A stretch of 64,000 nt of DNA from NCBI GenBank assembly GCA_932521035.1, contig OW051493.1, positions 3,162,001-3,226,000 of the forward strand, given 5' to 3'. Position 1 is the first letter of the stretch. The number at the start of each line of letters is the position of its first letter. The notes under the pieces were generated by a model. It saw only the letters and a list, made by a program, of their open reading frames with translations. It was not told the origin of the DNA and ran no database searches. This stretch comes from Oscheius dolichura (taxonomy: Eukaryota > Nematoda > Chromadorea > Rhabditida > Rhabditidae). Shown piece after piece: positions 11,035-22,528 of the stretch. The position numbers and the translations under genes are program-made.

Positions 11035-12792
11035 CTGTACATGTGTTGCTCGTTTTTCATCATCAGTTCCAAGTGTTTGATGTATCGGATGGCCAGCCTC
11101 AGAGTGTCAACCTTTGAGATTCTCTTGTCCCTGAAAAAGTGTCCTTGTCTCAAAACTGACCTTTCCCCCGTGCCAGTGGCCTCCACCCGGTACCCGGCGA
11201 TTGTCGCCCGTCTAAACATATTCACCCCTCGGAGCCGCGTACATAAAAAGAGCTGTGCCGAGGGCACCCCAAAACCATCGGCAGCTCTCTTTGAGATTCA
11301 TCTACGACGTGGCCGACCCGCAGAGGTCATCTATTACTGACTGGGGAGATGCCGGCCGGCTGGGGGGAAAGGGAAGGGGGGCAAGAAAGAGACAGCCATC
11401 ATCCCCGAGGCGAGGCCACTATTCATCTTATTCTTAATGACTGTCAAGGGGCAGACAGACGCCGAGTGAGGACAGTAGGGAGGATGAGGGAGTTAGCCTT
11501 GGGGAGGGGGAGGACACCCTGTACCAGAAATTAATACAGACCGGCCCTATTTCAGGAGAAATCTGGATTCTATCGAGAAATACCAAGCGGGAGGATAGCC
11601 CAACCTCGGGATTCTTCTTCAATCCCCGCTATGGACGAACCCCACGCAATATTTGCTTTAATATTGATGAGCAATTGTCTTTTTACGGGGCTCATCGATA
11701 AAATCTACCCACTATGACCATCAAAGCCTGCGAGTCCTCAAAAGGCCGCTGGTAACCCGAGACTATAAACTATCCCCCTTCCGACGGGCCGGTTATAATG
11801 CCATGATTTATTAGGGAGATATCATCCCGCTTATTTCCCTATTAAATACTTCAAGATGTCTCCGTTTCCTACAAATTTTATCTGTATTTTAAACAAAAGG
11901 TAATGGCATAAAAATGGATACCCATTGACCCCTGTGTAATCCATAACCATTATCGATGGCCATCTCCTCGCCAGCTTGCGCAACAAATTGGCGGTGGTTG
12001 AGGCTAACTGATGGCTACCAAGACTACATTTCTTCTGCTTCGAAGAGGGAGCTCTCAACCCGGTTGACCAATTGGAATGAGAAGAATTTGCGCAGATGGG
12101 GGATACGCTAATGCTATCCGAACACGGGGACCTACAAGGATCCTGGATGTCCGAATTCTATTAGGAGGACAGCCCGTAATCACATTAGAGACAGGCTGTC
12201 TCTCTTTAATTTGCCTAATGATGTTTCCAAAAATCCCAGAAATCCGAGAGGACTGGCGAGAAGTTCGACAGCCACCAGCTGGGAGCAGCTAATCTCGGGC
12301 CACCCGGCTCCTTCCCATCTCCAGCTGTCCCCCTCCTCCCGGCTACTTACCCATCCGACAGTGGTAGCCGTTGTCTCAGCTTCTCGTATCCCTCATTCAC
12401 ACACCGGACACGGTAGCGCTCTCGCTCATTCCTCTTCCAAACGGAGGTGCCATACGGACTGAAAATAGAAACGGAGGATGTTTGTGACCAGTCAGCTGAT
12501 GCCACTTACCCGAGACAATCATCCAACTGGAAAGGAAGAGGCACCGCCGCCTCCGGGTCGAAGGGGTCCACCACTTTCTTCGAGTGGTCTTGAGCTGCAA
12601 AAATATCGCTCATCATTACTAAAAGTTGAATAAATAGGGAGAAACAAGAGACAGCCGGGAAATGGGCGAACAAGGACAGGAGGGCCTTTTACCTTGGCTA
12701 GAAGGAGGCACGCTAGTGTTGATGGCCGTCGGAGCAGGGATACTGATGAGTGTGCCACTGTAGATGGGAGTAAAAGCCGGGATGAAGGACAT
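11035..12792 (-). CDS. bHLH transcription factor, Achaete-scute/ASCL (HLH-6-like) type
   Basis: Four exons join in phase: 12792-12693, 12594-12510, 12458-12351 and 11130-11035. The first two give a Ser/Thr/Pro-rich N-terminus. The basic region and helix 1 read WKRNERERYRVRCVNEGY with EKLRQRLP, and helix 2 reads KRISKVDTLRLAIRYIKHL. This matches ASCL3/4/5-type factors and the nematode HLH-6 group, which bind E-boxes as heterodimers with class I bHLH proteins. The short loop (LSDGD) falls exactly at a phase-2 splice over a 1,220-nt intron, which strongly supports the join. Past 11035 the frame either stays open to a stop at 10968 or splices at a GTACGG donor to an unseen 3' exon. The C-terminus is therefore unresolved; the bHLH call is firm. 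Confidence 0.88.
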
Positions 12793-12982
12793 GGCAGCTG
12801 GCAGAGACGAGAAACAGAAGCCGTAGTGATAACCTCCCAGGGGCGGCCAGGTGGTGTCTGTCAGAAGCGCGCCAAACAGTCAATCACATACAGTAATCGG
12901 AGCAGGCTGAACAAATAGCTCATCCCAAACACCTTTCAGCGGCCGCGGACATGGATAACGAAGGCTAGCATTACACCGTTTA

Positions 12983-13854
12983 TTAGGCTCGGTTGATTAT
13001 TTGTAGAATGGGGTCCGGGTTGTTGCCGCCGGTCAGACGGCGACAGCTCTCTGGCAGCTGATCATCCCGGCCGGTGACTGCGTGCCAGTCGGCCACGTCC
13101 ACCGCGTGCCATTCTATCAAGGTCTTCAGCAGGGAGACGGCTACCGATGAGATCGACCGGGAACACAACTGGAAGAAGATCTTATTCAAAGAAAAAGAGA
13201 GGCTACAATACCTCCATGATGACCGGCTCGGAGCATTGCATATAGCAGCTCTGGAAGTTGCACAAGTCATCCAGTTCCACCTCGTACGCGTCGAGGGAGT
13301 TCGTACTGAAGAATTGGCTGGCCTTCTTTTTATTTTTCAGCTTCTGATGACATTGCTGGTCACATTTGAGGAAGGTGATGGGTTCGGCGTCGACCAGGCA
13401 GGGCTTCGCCTCAGAGAATTGAGATCTCTTGAAGTTGCAGATGAAATTGGCCGGGGAGAAGACCGTATCCGCTGACTAATGAAGATATTTCAGCTTTAAA
13501 GAAGAGGCATACCAAGTCTCCACACTCCGTCTGGTAGCATTTCGTCCTCTGGTCGGCCAGCTTACAATAGAGGAGATAGGAACTGTGCTTCAAGACAAGA
13601 GGATGGAAAGGGAAGTCGTAGAAATCGGCCAGACTCATGTTTAGGCTAAACTCGAAGTCGTGCCGGTGTTTATCATTGCATTTCTAAAACATCTGCTCAT
13701 TATATGAAAGTATAGGGTGACATACCTGATAGCAGTCGGTATCTGTCCCGTTTCCGTCGGCCACGTACATGAAATCCCTTTTTATTCGGAATTTATCCGG
13801 GGAGACGAACGGGAAGAGGTAGCAGAGGAGTACAGCAGTTATCCTAATAATCAT
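12983..13854 (-). CDS. Secreted Cys-rich protein, CPG4/DUF19-like
   Basis: Exons 13854-13726, 13683-13513, 13475-13212 and 13168-12983 are all phase 0 and give 249 residues. A signal peptide (MIIRITAVLLCYLFPFVSP) precedes a region with regularly spaced cysteines, including KCDQQCHQKL, LCNFQSCYMQC and a late ESCRRL. The pattern of paired helical cysteines and overall length resemble nematode chondroitin-proteoglycan-4 or DUF19 domain proteins, which are extracellular and mostly uncharacterised. The polyadenylation signal AATAAA overlaps the stop codon (TAATAAA). The gene shares strand with the nuclear receptor upstream and the bHLH gene downstream, but gaps are too large to suggest an operon. 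The family assignment is tentative; the gene structure is well supported. Confidence 0.7.
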
Positions 13855-14300
13855 ACTGAAAAGGAAAGGTTTTGTGACGGGAGAAATATCCAGAAAATGA
13901 CGATTTAAAAGAGACAGCGGATCGGAATGTGTCACCCAGGATGTGACGCGGGCTGTCTTCCAGTTTTTAGCTGGAGAAGAGAATTTAAACTGGAAGATGA
14001 AGGCTTCTAATCCCAAAAGATCAAATTAAAATTATTGAAAAAGAAATGAAAAGAGCAAAAGGAAAATGCCGCGTGTTTCAGATGTCGGATGACGTCAGCC
14101 ATCCCCGTTGATCCGCAGGGGCTAGCTTCCAGTTCATCCCGCAGTCGGGAACCCGTCCACCACTCCGAACGTTTATCTCTTTATTCTCTTTATTATAGAA
14201 ATCTGGCTGAGCAAGGCAAAATGGAAAGGAAGACACTGAATGGACCCGCGAGAAGAGGAAAGGACAAGGCACTGGAGGAGGACCGGGAGGACGGGAGGGA
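13855..14300. other. Short intergenic region with nuclear-receptor polyadenylation signals
   Basis: This 446-bp gap holds two closely spaced AATAAA motifs on the minus strand (about 14179-14195), about 105 nt past the nuclear receptor stop. I see no gene here. Confidence 0.5.
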
Positions 14301-15792
14301 TCAGAGGAGGTGGCCGTTGAAGAGGAGATCCTCCGACAGGTGGTCGAAAGGCACTATTTTGAAGAGTCTCATCACCTGGAAGAGGAGATTGAAACTGCGG
14401 ATCCCCCGGCCCAACCTGGTAAGACTCGAGCATCGCCGAGGCGGCAGAGGATACCCCCGATATCATCAGGATCAGGTTACCGAATCTCTCTGAAAACTCT
14501 TATCCTCCCATTCACTGTAAGACACAGTCACCTGCATAGTCTTTATAGTCAATTTCTTCATAAAAAGCGAACAGGGCCTGGACGACGCGGTCTCGGAAGG
14601 CGGCCGCTGTCCGGGTGGTGGCCTCCGTTACACAGGAATATTCTGTAACTGTAAGTGCCCCCATGGCCGCCTCCCCGTTTCATACCGGAGTTATCTCGAC
14701 AGTTGAACAACATGATTATCTTCAAGACGACGATCTCCTGTGGCATGAGTTTCATCCTCCTCAGTGGGGTGGCCACCTCGTCGATGCACGTCTCCGTCAT
14801 CTGCTGATACAGTTTCTCCTGTCTCCAGCGCCTGTCTGCCGAGATCGAGAACCGCGATTCCTCTTGAAGCCGTTCGACATTTCTTGGCATACACGTGCCG
14901 TTTGAAATGAGCCAGACATCTTTAGACGTAGCGGAGGCCGTGAAGTAGCCGTGCTCTATTATCAGGTTCAGAACGGCGAATCTCTGAAACTGGCCATTTA
15001 ATGGGATAGAGAAGGATACGGTGCCTTAATAAGGGAGGCCCTGTCCTCGACGGAAATGATGGAGAAGACGGGCAGGGCGCGGAACCACTCGATCATCATC
15101 AGGAGATCGATGTGAGTCACCGTCGAAATGTCCGTCGCCAGGGCGATCATCAACTCGTAGTTGTCGTCCATGTGCCGTTCTGGTTTGCCATTCAACCTGT
15201 CTGCCAAGTTCATGGCTTCTTGCTTCGATCTGACTAATTCAAACTTCTTCGCCCTAAATTGAACTTATTTTTCTTTAACCCCATGGATTACCTGAGTTTG
15301 TCGTCCAGTACAGTTAGCCTCTCGATCAAGGCCAAGAGTGACTTATTATGGGCAACGGAAGGCTGCTCCGGAGGGGAGGGCGGCAGCTTCGGCCGATTTA
15401 TCCTCCTACACCCGATGAGGTCTCTCCTCGGTTGGAGGGCTGAATACTACCGTATCCTCCGGGGTGTCCTCCCCTCTTACCTTCTTTACTCATCCCCATC
15501 TCCAGACATTTCTTGTATCTACAGGCTCGGCAAGCCTTCCTCGCGTTGTGACTCGTATCACACATAACCTCTCTCTTACACAGGACATCCTGCTTCTGTA
15601 CCACAGCTCTAAATTTGTTTTTATCAATGAATAAGAGGAGATTTGCCTCCTGAAGAAGGTTTTACAGCCGAGGCAGGCGATGACTCCATAATGTTTGCCG
15701 GTCGAGATCTCGCCACAGATTACACACGAGCCGATGGCTCCTGAACGCGTTAAGAATCGTTCGCCTGTACTCGGAAGTGCTGTCCTCCCCAT
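14301..15792 (-). CDS. Nuclear hormone receptor (nematode NHR)
   Basis: Eight exons join in phase: 15792-15647, 15608-15481, 15439-15292, 15253-15025, 14983-14686, 14642-14532, 14489-14416 and 14375-14301, giving 402 residues. The DNA-binding domain starts [20 protein letters not shown] with P-box [10 protein letters not shown], and its second finger ends [14 protein letters not shown]. The linker LQPRRDLIG fits the AVQ-x2-RD-x-IG motif seen in many nematode receptors. The ligand-binding domain has helix-3 [11 protein letters not shown], then LIKRFAVLN, a helix-10-like ERFGNLILM and a C-terminal FKIVPFDHL. It would bind DNA as a ligand-regulated transcription factor. Two introns (15646-15609 and 15024-14984) appear to be GC-AG, since only those boundaries keep conserved residues in frame. 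The start at 15792 gives 22 residues before the first zinc Cys, which is plausible but unproven. Confidence 0.92.
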
Positions 15793-18475
15793 TAATTATT
15801 GTTTTGACCCGTTTTATACTTTCCAAATGACATGCCAGGAGGAGATAAGGAACACGCGACTTTAAGAGTACAGCGAGGGACAGTAAACACTGATTGTAGT
15901 CCCCCTTATACGAACGAGGGACATCCCCATGTTGATCTCTATGGTATCCCGTCTCAAGTGGCTCCTCCCCTCGGACTGATCGTTCTTTGCGTCCTCCTCC
16001 CCCGGACAACTACACAAAGGGCGTTCGTGGTGGATGGAGAATGTTCTCTGAGTTTCAGCTGCAAGGGCCGCCTCCCCCACCTTTCACTTTAGCCGACGGC
16101 AGGCACAGCGACGGCGACGTCTGCAGCGGCTTCAGAATCTCTCCCATTCTAGTCTAAATTATTCTATATTATTCTCTTTGAAGAGGAGGAGAAGAAGAGA
16201 AAGAGAAGAGGTAAGGAGAATCTAATCAAGTCTATTGGCAGAGAAGGGGAGAGAGGACAGAAAGGGCAGCCGAATGAAAGATGCTCCCGTATGGAGGACA
16301 AGAGACTACCCGTGGTTTTTCGATGATAAAGGTAATATCTGATGTTTAATTTATGAAACATCTCTGAATAATTAACCATTTGAGACTTTAGGAGGGTCCT
16401 AGCCAGGGAGCTACCGTATCCCGAGGTAAATCACTTTCAAATTTCGAGGAGCAGGGATGTTCTGATCAATTTTAAATCAGAAAAGGTTATCAAACATGAG
16501 GTACTGTATAAAAATTATACGGGAATGGTAAGTAGGCAATACTGCTAACAGGATGGCCCAGATCCCTTCAGAATCGCCTCTGACTTGGCCACCTCGCCCC
16601 TGCTCCAGTTAACCTTACAAATCTCTCAAACTGGTCGACCAAACACAGCTGCTTATTTACACTTTCCCCTGCAACTGATTTGCTCCCCAATTTATTCGAG
16701 ACAAACAAAAAAAGCAGTACTTTACGCGCCGGGGAATTATCACGGCTCCCAGTTCAAAAACCTCTGACCACATTTGGCTGTGCCCTATTAGAGAAGGCCA
16801 AGGATCTCGTCACTTTGAGCGGGAAGTTCAAAAAGCTCACGACCTCTATTTGTTATCTGCTTTTCCGAAAAGCTTAACCCGTCCCGAAATCTGGCTGATT
16901 AGCGTGTCTATCCCCCAAAAACGGGCTGACCTTGACTCGGCCCCAGGCAGATGAAATTACCTCTCTCCGTGGTCAAAAGAGCGTCGTCTCGGGATACGGT
17001 ATCCCCTCTCTCAAATGGTCATCTGGACAGCGCAGAGAATGATGATGATGGCCGTTCTTTGAGTGGTAGAAGCGCCGAGGAGGCTCAACGAGCGAGCGAA
17101 AAGGCCCCGGCTGCTCTGCGTGTCTTCCCCTCCCAACCCATTCTTTGCAGTCTGCCGCCCTGCCATCACGTGTAGCCGGCCGCCACACGAGGCCTCCCCC
17201 CTCCACACGTGTGGTGAAAGAGCGTGAGAAAATGGGAGGCATCATGATCTGTAGAGCGGGTCGAGAGACTGCACACCGGGCGAGACGAGAGGACGAGGGG
17301 GTCGAATCTTATCAGACGGGGGCCAGATAGGCAGGGGGAAGAAGCGAACAAAGAGTTCTGTATGGGTACGGCCCCCGGTTTGGGGAGGAAAAGCCGGAGG
17401 ACCGACAAGAGCCAAAGCCCAGGAGCCGGTAACTCGACGGCACTCTCTCTTCACCTCTGATCATCTCTACCTGCCATTTTAATTCGATTAAACCAGAAAA
17501 GAAACAACAAAGGGTAGATATTTTGACCCATTTTAACCAGGAAATATCTCTAGAGACAATTTTTGCCGTGGAGGATACGGTGGCGTCTTTTGCAGAGCTC
17601 TAAACCCCTGAAAAGGCGCTTTTCTCGAGATTTTTTTCTATTTTTCCAAAACTTTGGGAGGAAGTGGACAATGGAGAGCAAAAGGAGACAAGGGTGATCA
17701 TATCTTCAAGGTCCTGCGTGTCAAGGAAAACAAAAACCAAGCATCAGAACTTGAGAATGTCAATGGGTTAGCAGGAAAACCGGTCTTCTCAAGAATAAGG
17801 GATTGTGACGTCAAAGATGGCATTCTGGCTGGATCTGAAATAAATAAACCATTATCCGAGGAGGATAATAGAGTCTGTTTTGATGGGATGACGGTAGAGG
17901 ACTCGTGGAGAAGGGGATTAGACCCTGTAGAGGACGAGAGACGGATATTTTGGGAAAAGACTAGGCGGTCTATTTTTTGAGGGGCTAGGGACCCGGAAAA
18001 GTTGCTTGTTTACAAGAAGTTGAGGAAAGCCCCTCTCAATGTCCCCGAGTATCGCTCGATCTTATCAGCGACCCCACTTGGACCACAAATGTCCGCGATC
18101 TAGAAAAGGTCCGACTGTTGTCCTCTTCTCGGCCTTATTTCTCGTTATATCATCCATATTTCCCTCACTTTTCAGTTAGAAAACCCCATATCGCCCTCTT
18201 TTCCTGCACTCCGTACTATAATTACCGTCTTCCGGGTCATTTTATACGAGATTTCCTCCGCCACCGGGTCGAGAATGGTTCAAGGGCAACAAATAGAACG
18301 AGTTCTCCTTGGGAAACATTGATTTTAGCCCATTTCTATCGTTATTTTCTTTGTGATACTTGTTATTTCCCCTTATCTGCCCCTCTCCCTCTATTGATGA
18401 CCTTTTTGATCATTCTCCCCTGCTAAAACTCCTCCAATATAATAACTCCTTCCGTATTTTGTCTAATTTCCAGAG
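15793..18475. other. Intergenic region upstream of the UGT gene
   Basis: About 2.7 kb between the nuclear receptor start and the UGT start. It includes a palindromic E-box (CACACGTGTG near 17200) and AT-rich stretches. A 108-codon plus-strand frame at 17654-17980 has no recognisable features, and I do not call it a gene. Confidence 0.4.
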
Positions 18476-20430
18476 ATGCTACTTCTCTTTGGGCTCCTGG
18501 TGAGCTCGGCGGGAGCAGCCAAGGTCCTCTTCTCCCCCTCCACTCTGATTCCGGTTCACGGCCATACAATGGGTCATCTCGCGAATGAATTAGCAAACCG
18601 AGGCCATCAGGTCACTTGGCTCGAGTATGGCCCCGTTCAGGTTGTCCTCTCTTCTCTCCTGAATATCATAAACTCTCCAGACCAAAACAATACTACACAA
18701 GTCCGTCACGAGGAAATTCCTCCCGGTTCAGTTTGACAACTACAAATTGAATGATCTCTACATCAACAGGAACCATACTATCCATGAAATGGTTCGGCCC
18801 TCATCCTTTCCCGATAAAGAGACAAGTTCAGATCTGGTATGATGAGTTCGACTGGCCAAATGAGCAGTTGACGGGCTGGTTGGCCGGAACGCGGCTCTGT
18901 GACAAGATGCTGACCAGACACAGGGAGGCATTCGAGAAACTGGTACACGAGGAGTTCGACACTGTCGTGGTAGACGACCTCTACAACCCCTGTGGACTGC
19001 TCCTGGCTGGATTGAAGGGTAAGGAGATCGAGATATGAGCAAAGTACTGTCTAGGCTCGGTCTACGTCTACTGGAGTATGACTGGTCTGCGGCCGGAGTC
19101 CGCCTGGGCCAATCAGAGCCCCAATCCGCCCAGCTACCTTCCAACTCCTGGAACAAAGTACTCAATTTCATATATTCTTTCATTTTTAACTTCAGGCTGA
19201 CGGAGGACCTTAACTTTATCGAGAGAAGCTACAATCTGGCTACCTATCTCCGCGAGCTCTACGTCCACCAGCACATCGTCCACAATCGGATCAATTCCGT
19301 CTTCCAGGTTACTTTTATATCCTGTAAACATCGAGCCAAAGCTCTTTTAGAAACACTATCCAGGAGTGCCATCAGCCTTCGATCTGGAGAGGAATGCCTC
19401 CCTGAATTTTGTCAACACCCCTCCCATCTACGACTTTGCCCGCCCCTATATGCCCCGAGTCAATTTTGTCGGCGGTCTCCACTGTCATAACAGCACTGGC
19501 CTTCCTTCGGTAGGTCACCTCCTCTTTATTATCTTTTCCTCTCCCAGGATCTGGCCAAATTCGTCAGTAGTGCCGACGAAGAGCATGGCTTCGTCGTCAT
19601 CTCTGGCGGCCACACGGTCCAGTGGGAGTATTCTCCTCTCCACGTGAGGGAGGCCTTCGTAGGGGCCATGATAGCCCACCCGAAGACGAAGTTCATCTGG
19701 CAAAATAATGGAGCCCATGTCGAACTTCCTAAAAATGTCCTGTCCCTCAATTGGTTGCCTCTTCAAGATCTCCTAGGTAAGGGGATCTTCTCCCCTTTGA
19801 CCTCGTCTTCCAGGTCATAAGAAGTGCAAGGCCCACATCTCCCACGGAGGACTGAACAGTCTGATCGAATCTGTCTGGCATGGTGTGCCCGTCATCGGCT
19901 TTCCTCTAACTGTTAGAGGTTACTCCATTCCCCGTTCTCTTATCCTCCCTCTTCAGGATATGATAACCTCCTCCGTCTGACCCACCGCGGTGTTGCCTTG
20001 ATGGTGACCAAAGGGAACCTGACGACCGAGAGTTTGGCCGACGCCCTGACGGAGATCGGCAAGGAGGCGTACAAAAAAGAGATGCTTGTCTTCCAAGACA
20101 TGGTACGGGATGTACCCTACACCGAATTGAACCACGCCGCCTTCTGGATTGAGTTTATCGAGAGACACCACGAGGTGAGCCAGCTCATTCTCGTTTATTC
20201 TCCCCGTCTTCCAGGTGCCCCATGCCCGTTCGGGGGCGGACAAGCTCAACGTGCTCCAGTATTTCCTCGTGGACGTGATATCCTTCCTCCTCTCTATTGC
20301 TGCCATCTGTGTGGCTGTCATTGTCTTCCTCTTGAAGACGGCCTTCCGATTGACGCGGTCAATCTACCGAAAAGTGTTTGGTCGATCTCAGCCGCCTCCC
20401 AAAGTAACCCAAGCCAAAAAGAAGAACTAA
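18476..20430 (+). CDS. UDP-glycosyltransferase (membrane UGT) with altered sugar-donor motif
   Basis: Ten exons join in phase: 18476-18640, 18681-18791, 18832-19018, 19055-19157, 19196-19307, 19351-19509, 19548-19776, 19814-19918, 19957-20174, 20215-20430, giving 534 residues, the usual UGT length. A signal peptide ([13 protein letters not shown]) leads into an acceptor half with candidate catalytic His residues near 28-30 ([10 protein letters not shown]). The donor half has [26 protein letters not shown] and [20 protein letters not shown] membrane helix near 481-503 is followed by a tail ending KKKN, a di-lysine ER-retention signal. UGTs conjugate lipophilic compounds to a sugar on the ER lumen side. 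Where the family has Asp-Gln (PL-x2-DQ-x-DN), this protein has Arg-Gly (PLTVRGYDN). A TTTCCAG lies 2 nt before the ATG, suggesting trans-splicing. AATAAA is at about 20441. Confidence 0.93.
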
Positions 20431-20732
20431 ACGGGTAGAATAAAGCAATAAAATATATAGACAGATAGAAAAGATCGAGAAAAGGGCAGTGCAACAGTAG
20501 AATTTATTCGGCGATCCGAGTTATCCCCCGGCGAAGCCTCCTCTTCTTGGCCGAGCATCTCCTGCAGCAGCTCGTCCCGCTCTCGCCGCAGCTCCTCCAG
20601 TTCCTGTTTCATCATCTCCAGCTGCATCTCCATTAGACGAATTTTCAGACGAAGGACGTACCCTGCCACCAGGTGTCGTCCGGCGCTGGCCAGTAGTCCC
20701 AAGGCTTCTGCGATACTCCACAAGATGCCCAT
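20427..20732 (-). CDS. Small protein: hydrophobic N-terminus then coiled coil
   Basis: A single open frame of 101 codons, tail-to-tail with the UGT gene and overlapping its stop by 4 nt. Residues 1-28 are hydrophobic ([20 protein letters not shown]). They are followed by a clear heptad coiled coil rich in Leu, Met, Glu and Lys (about 28-65, for example [20 protein letters not shown]). The overall shape suggests a small membrane-anchored coiled-coil protein. An AATAAA on the same strand lies inside the frame near 20503, so the true end could be earlier than the stop at 20427. No family recognised. The next ORF upstream (20866-21093) looks related. Confidence 0.5.
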   Translation of the reverse strand: MGILWSIAEALGLLASAGRHLVAGYVLRLKIRLMEMQLEMMKQELEELRRERDELLQEMLGQEEEASPGDNSDRRINSTVALPFSRSFLSVYIFYCFILPV

Positions 20733-20865
20733 GGGAAAGTAGGAATAGAGTTTTAGAAGGATTTTTAAGTCCGTATTCTAGTGACCCGAAAAATCACGAT
20801 TAGACATGAACAACGCTTGTGACGAGTGCTTTAAGCGGACAGTTTCAAATAAGTCGGGAAGACAA

Positions 20866-21093
20866 CTAGAACAAGAAGAAAAGCCCACGTGAAACATAAA
20901 GAGGGAACAAGAACAGGGCAACAGTAATTTTATTTTGAGATGCGTCCCTCTGCAGTCGCTGCTCCCGCTTCCTTCGCCGCTCCTCCTCCGCTACGCCCTC
21001 CCACTGCTTCGCCAAGTCAATTATTTCCGTTATTACTCTTTGAAAAAGTAAGACCAGGATGCCGCCCTTGGGTACACGCCACATACATTCCAT
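20866..21093 (-). CDS. Small hydrophobic/charged-helix protein, likely relative of the neighbour at 20427
   Basis: From the ATG at 21093 the frame gives about 75 residues: a hydrophobic stretch (GGILVLLFQRVITEIIDLAK) followed by a basic/acidic helix (EGVAEEERRRKREQRLQRD). An upstream in-frame ATG at 21156 would add 21 residues. The layout and the 3' segment around AATAAA...ACTGTTGC are shared with the ORF at 20427-20732, which suggests a tandem duplication. As in that gene, AATAAA lies inside the frame. It may be real or a decaying copy. No family recognised. Confidence 0.35.
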   Translation of the reverse strand: MECMWRVPKGGILVLLFQRVITEIIDLAKQWEGVAEEERRRKREQRLQRDASQNKITVALFLFPLYVSRGLFFLF

Positions 21094-21156
21094 CCTCGAC
21101 GACGCTGCTGGACCAGAGAAAGCAGAATAGAAGCCAGGACTAGACGGAAATAACAA

Positions 21157-21831
21157 GCTTCAAATAATGCGAGAGGGGACAAGAACAGAAGGAGGGCACG
21201 AGGTGGCCAGAGGCGGGGTTTAGTTCGAAACCAACAATTCCGCTCTTTCTCCGTTTTTCATCTTCTGAAAACTTTGTCCTCCTTCTGAATTCCTACGTCC
21301 GTATTCTAAACTAACGGAAGCCGCGCCTGCCCGGCCTTTGTCAGGCTCCAATTCCTATCGTCCCCTCAGCCGTCCTCCTAGTAAGACTCGATTTTACCTT
21401 TCAGTAATCATACACATCCTTTTTCTGCCGCTAAAGCAGCCAGCTGCGGTTGCTGCCGACTTTTTCCGACTTCAACTGCTGTTGCTGCTCGTCCGCCGCC
21501 GTGCTGCCGTGATAAAGGACAGGATCCCGACCTCAAGCCGGACTGGAGCACCGTGAGGCCGTAGGCTCTACTGGATTCAACATCCTAGCCGGCCAGCGAC
21601 TTCTACCAACAGAAGCAGCAACAACATCAACGGTTATGGATGCGGACTCCCTTTCCCCATCGACTTGGCCACCTGGACGAGTACCGGCCTACTACCTCGC
21701 CGTCCCGCTGTAGCAGTTCAAGAACTCGTGCAGCAACAAGGGACAAGAGGCCTCCCTCGCGTGATATGCGCTGATTATGGGAATAAAACTTGAAAATTGA
21801 AACACATCCTTTCATTCTACTTATCTTCGCC
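21157..21831. other. Intergenic region
   Basis: GC-mixed sequence with short Cys/Ala-coding frames but no supported gene. Confidence 0.35.
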
Positions 21832-22185
21832 TTTCCGAGAGCTCCAGAATGATATTCCATAGTTAACTAGAACTCCCTCCCAAGAACTCCGGCTGCTCCT
21901 CCCCGCCCACGTCTGCCACGTGGCATATGGAATGTCTTTATTATCCTCTTTTATATTTATATATTTATTTATACAATGCCCCCTTCACTCTCTAATTCAT
22001 CCTCACCTTTCTGAGAGCTCCAGAATGATATCCCATAGTTAATTGGAACTCCATCCCACGATCTTCGGCTGCCCCTCCCCGTCCACGTCTGCCACGTGGC
22101 ATATGGAATGTCTTTATTATCCTTTTATACAATGCCCCCTTCACTCTCCAATTCATCCTCGCCTTTCCGAGAGCTCCAGAATGAT
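21832..22185. repeat. Tandem repeat, two full units plus a partial unit
   Basis: Unit 1 starts at 21832 and unit 2 at 22008; a partial third starts at 22164. Unit lengths are about 176 and 156 bp, the difference being an AT-rich insertion in unit 1. Each full unit begins TTTCYGAGAGCTCCAGAATG and contains the palindrome GCCACGTGGC (an E-box) and ATGGAATGTCTTTATTATCC. Confidence 0.8.
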
Positions 22186-22528
22186 ACCCCGAAGTTGACC
22201 AGACTCGATAAGTCGTTTTGTCGAAATCTTGTCAAGTCCGGTCAACGAAAGCGAAGCTCTGCCGCCCGTCAGTTCTTCGTCTGATCTGGCCCGGAATGGT
22301 CGCCTCTCGTCTTCTTCGTCATCAGGTCGCTTTTTCTTCTATTTTGGGATAGTTGGGGTGGTGATAAAGAAGCCCCATAAATGGGCATCACTCGTTATCG
22401 AGTGGATTCGGTCCATGCCTCTCCCGGACGAATCAGAAATCGCGTTGTGGGCTCCGATCCACGTAAAATTACGCGTCTCGTTCATTCGGGTATACTTCTT
22501 TTGATCAAAAAGCCGGGTTAGTAGGAGG

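Noticed and set aside
17654..17980. 108-codon plus-strand frame as a gene.
   Set aside because: No signal peptide, domain, splice support or family resemblance.
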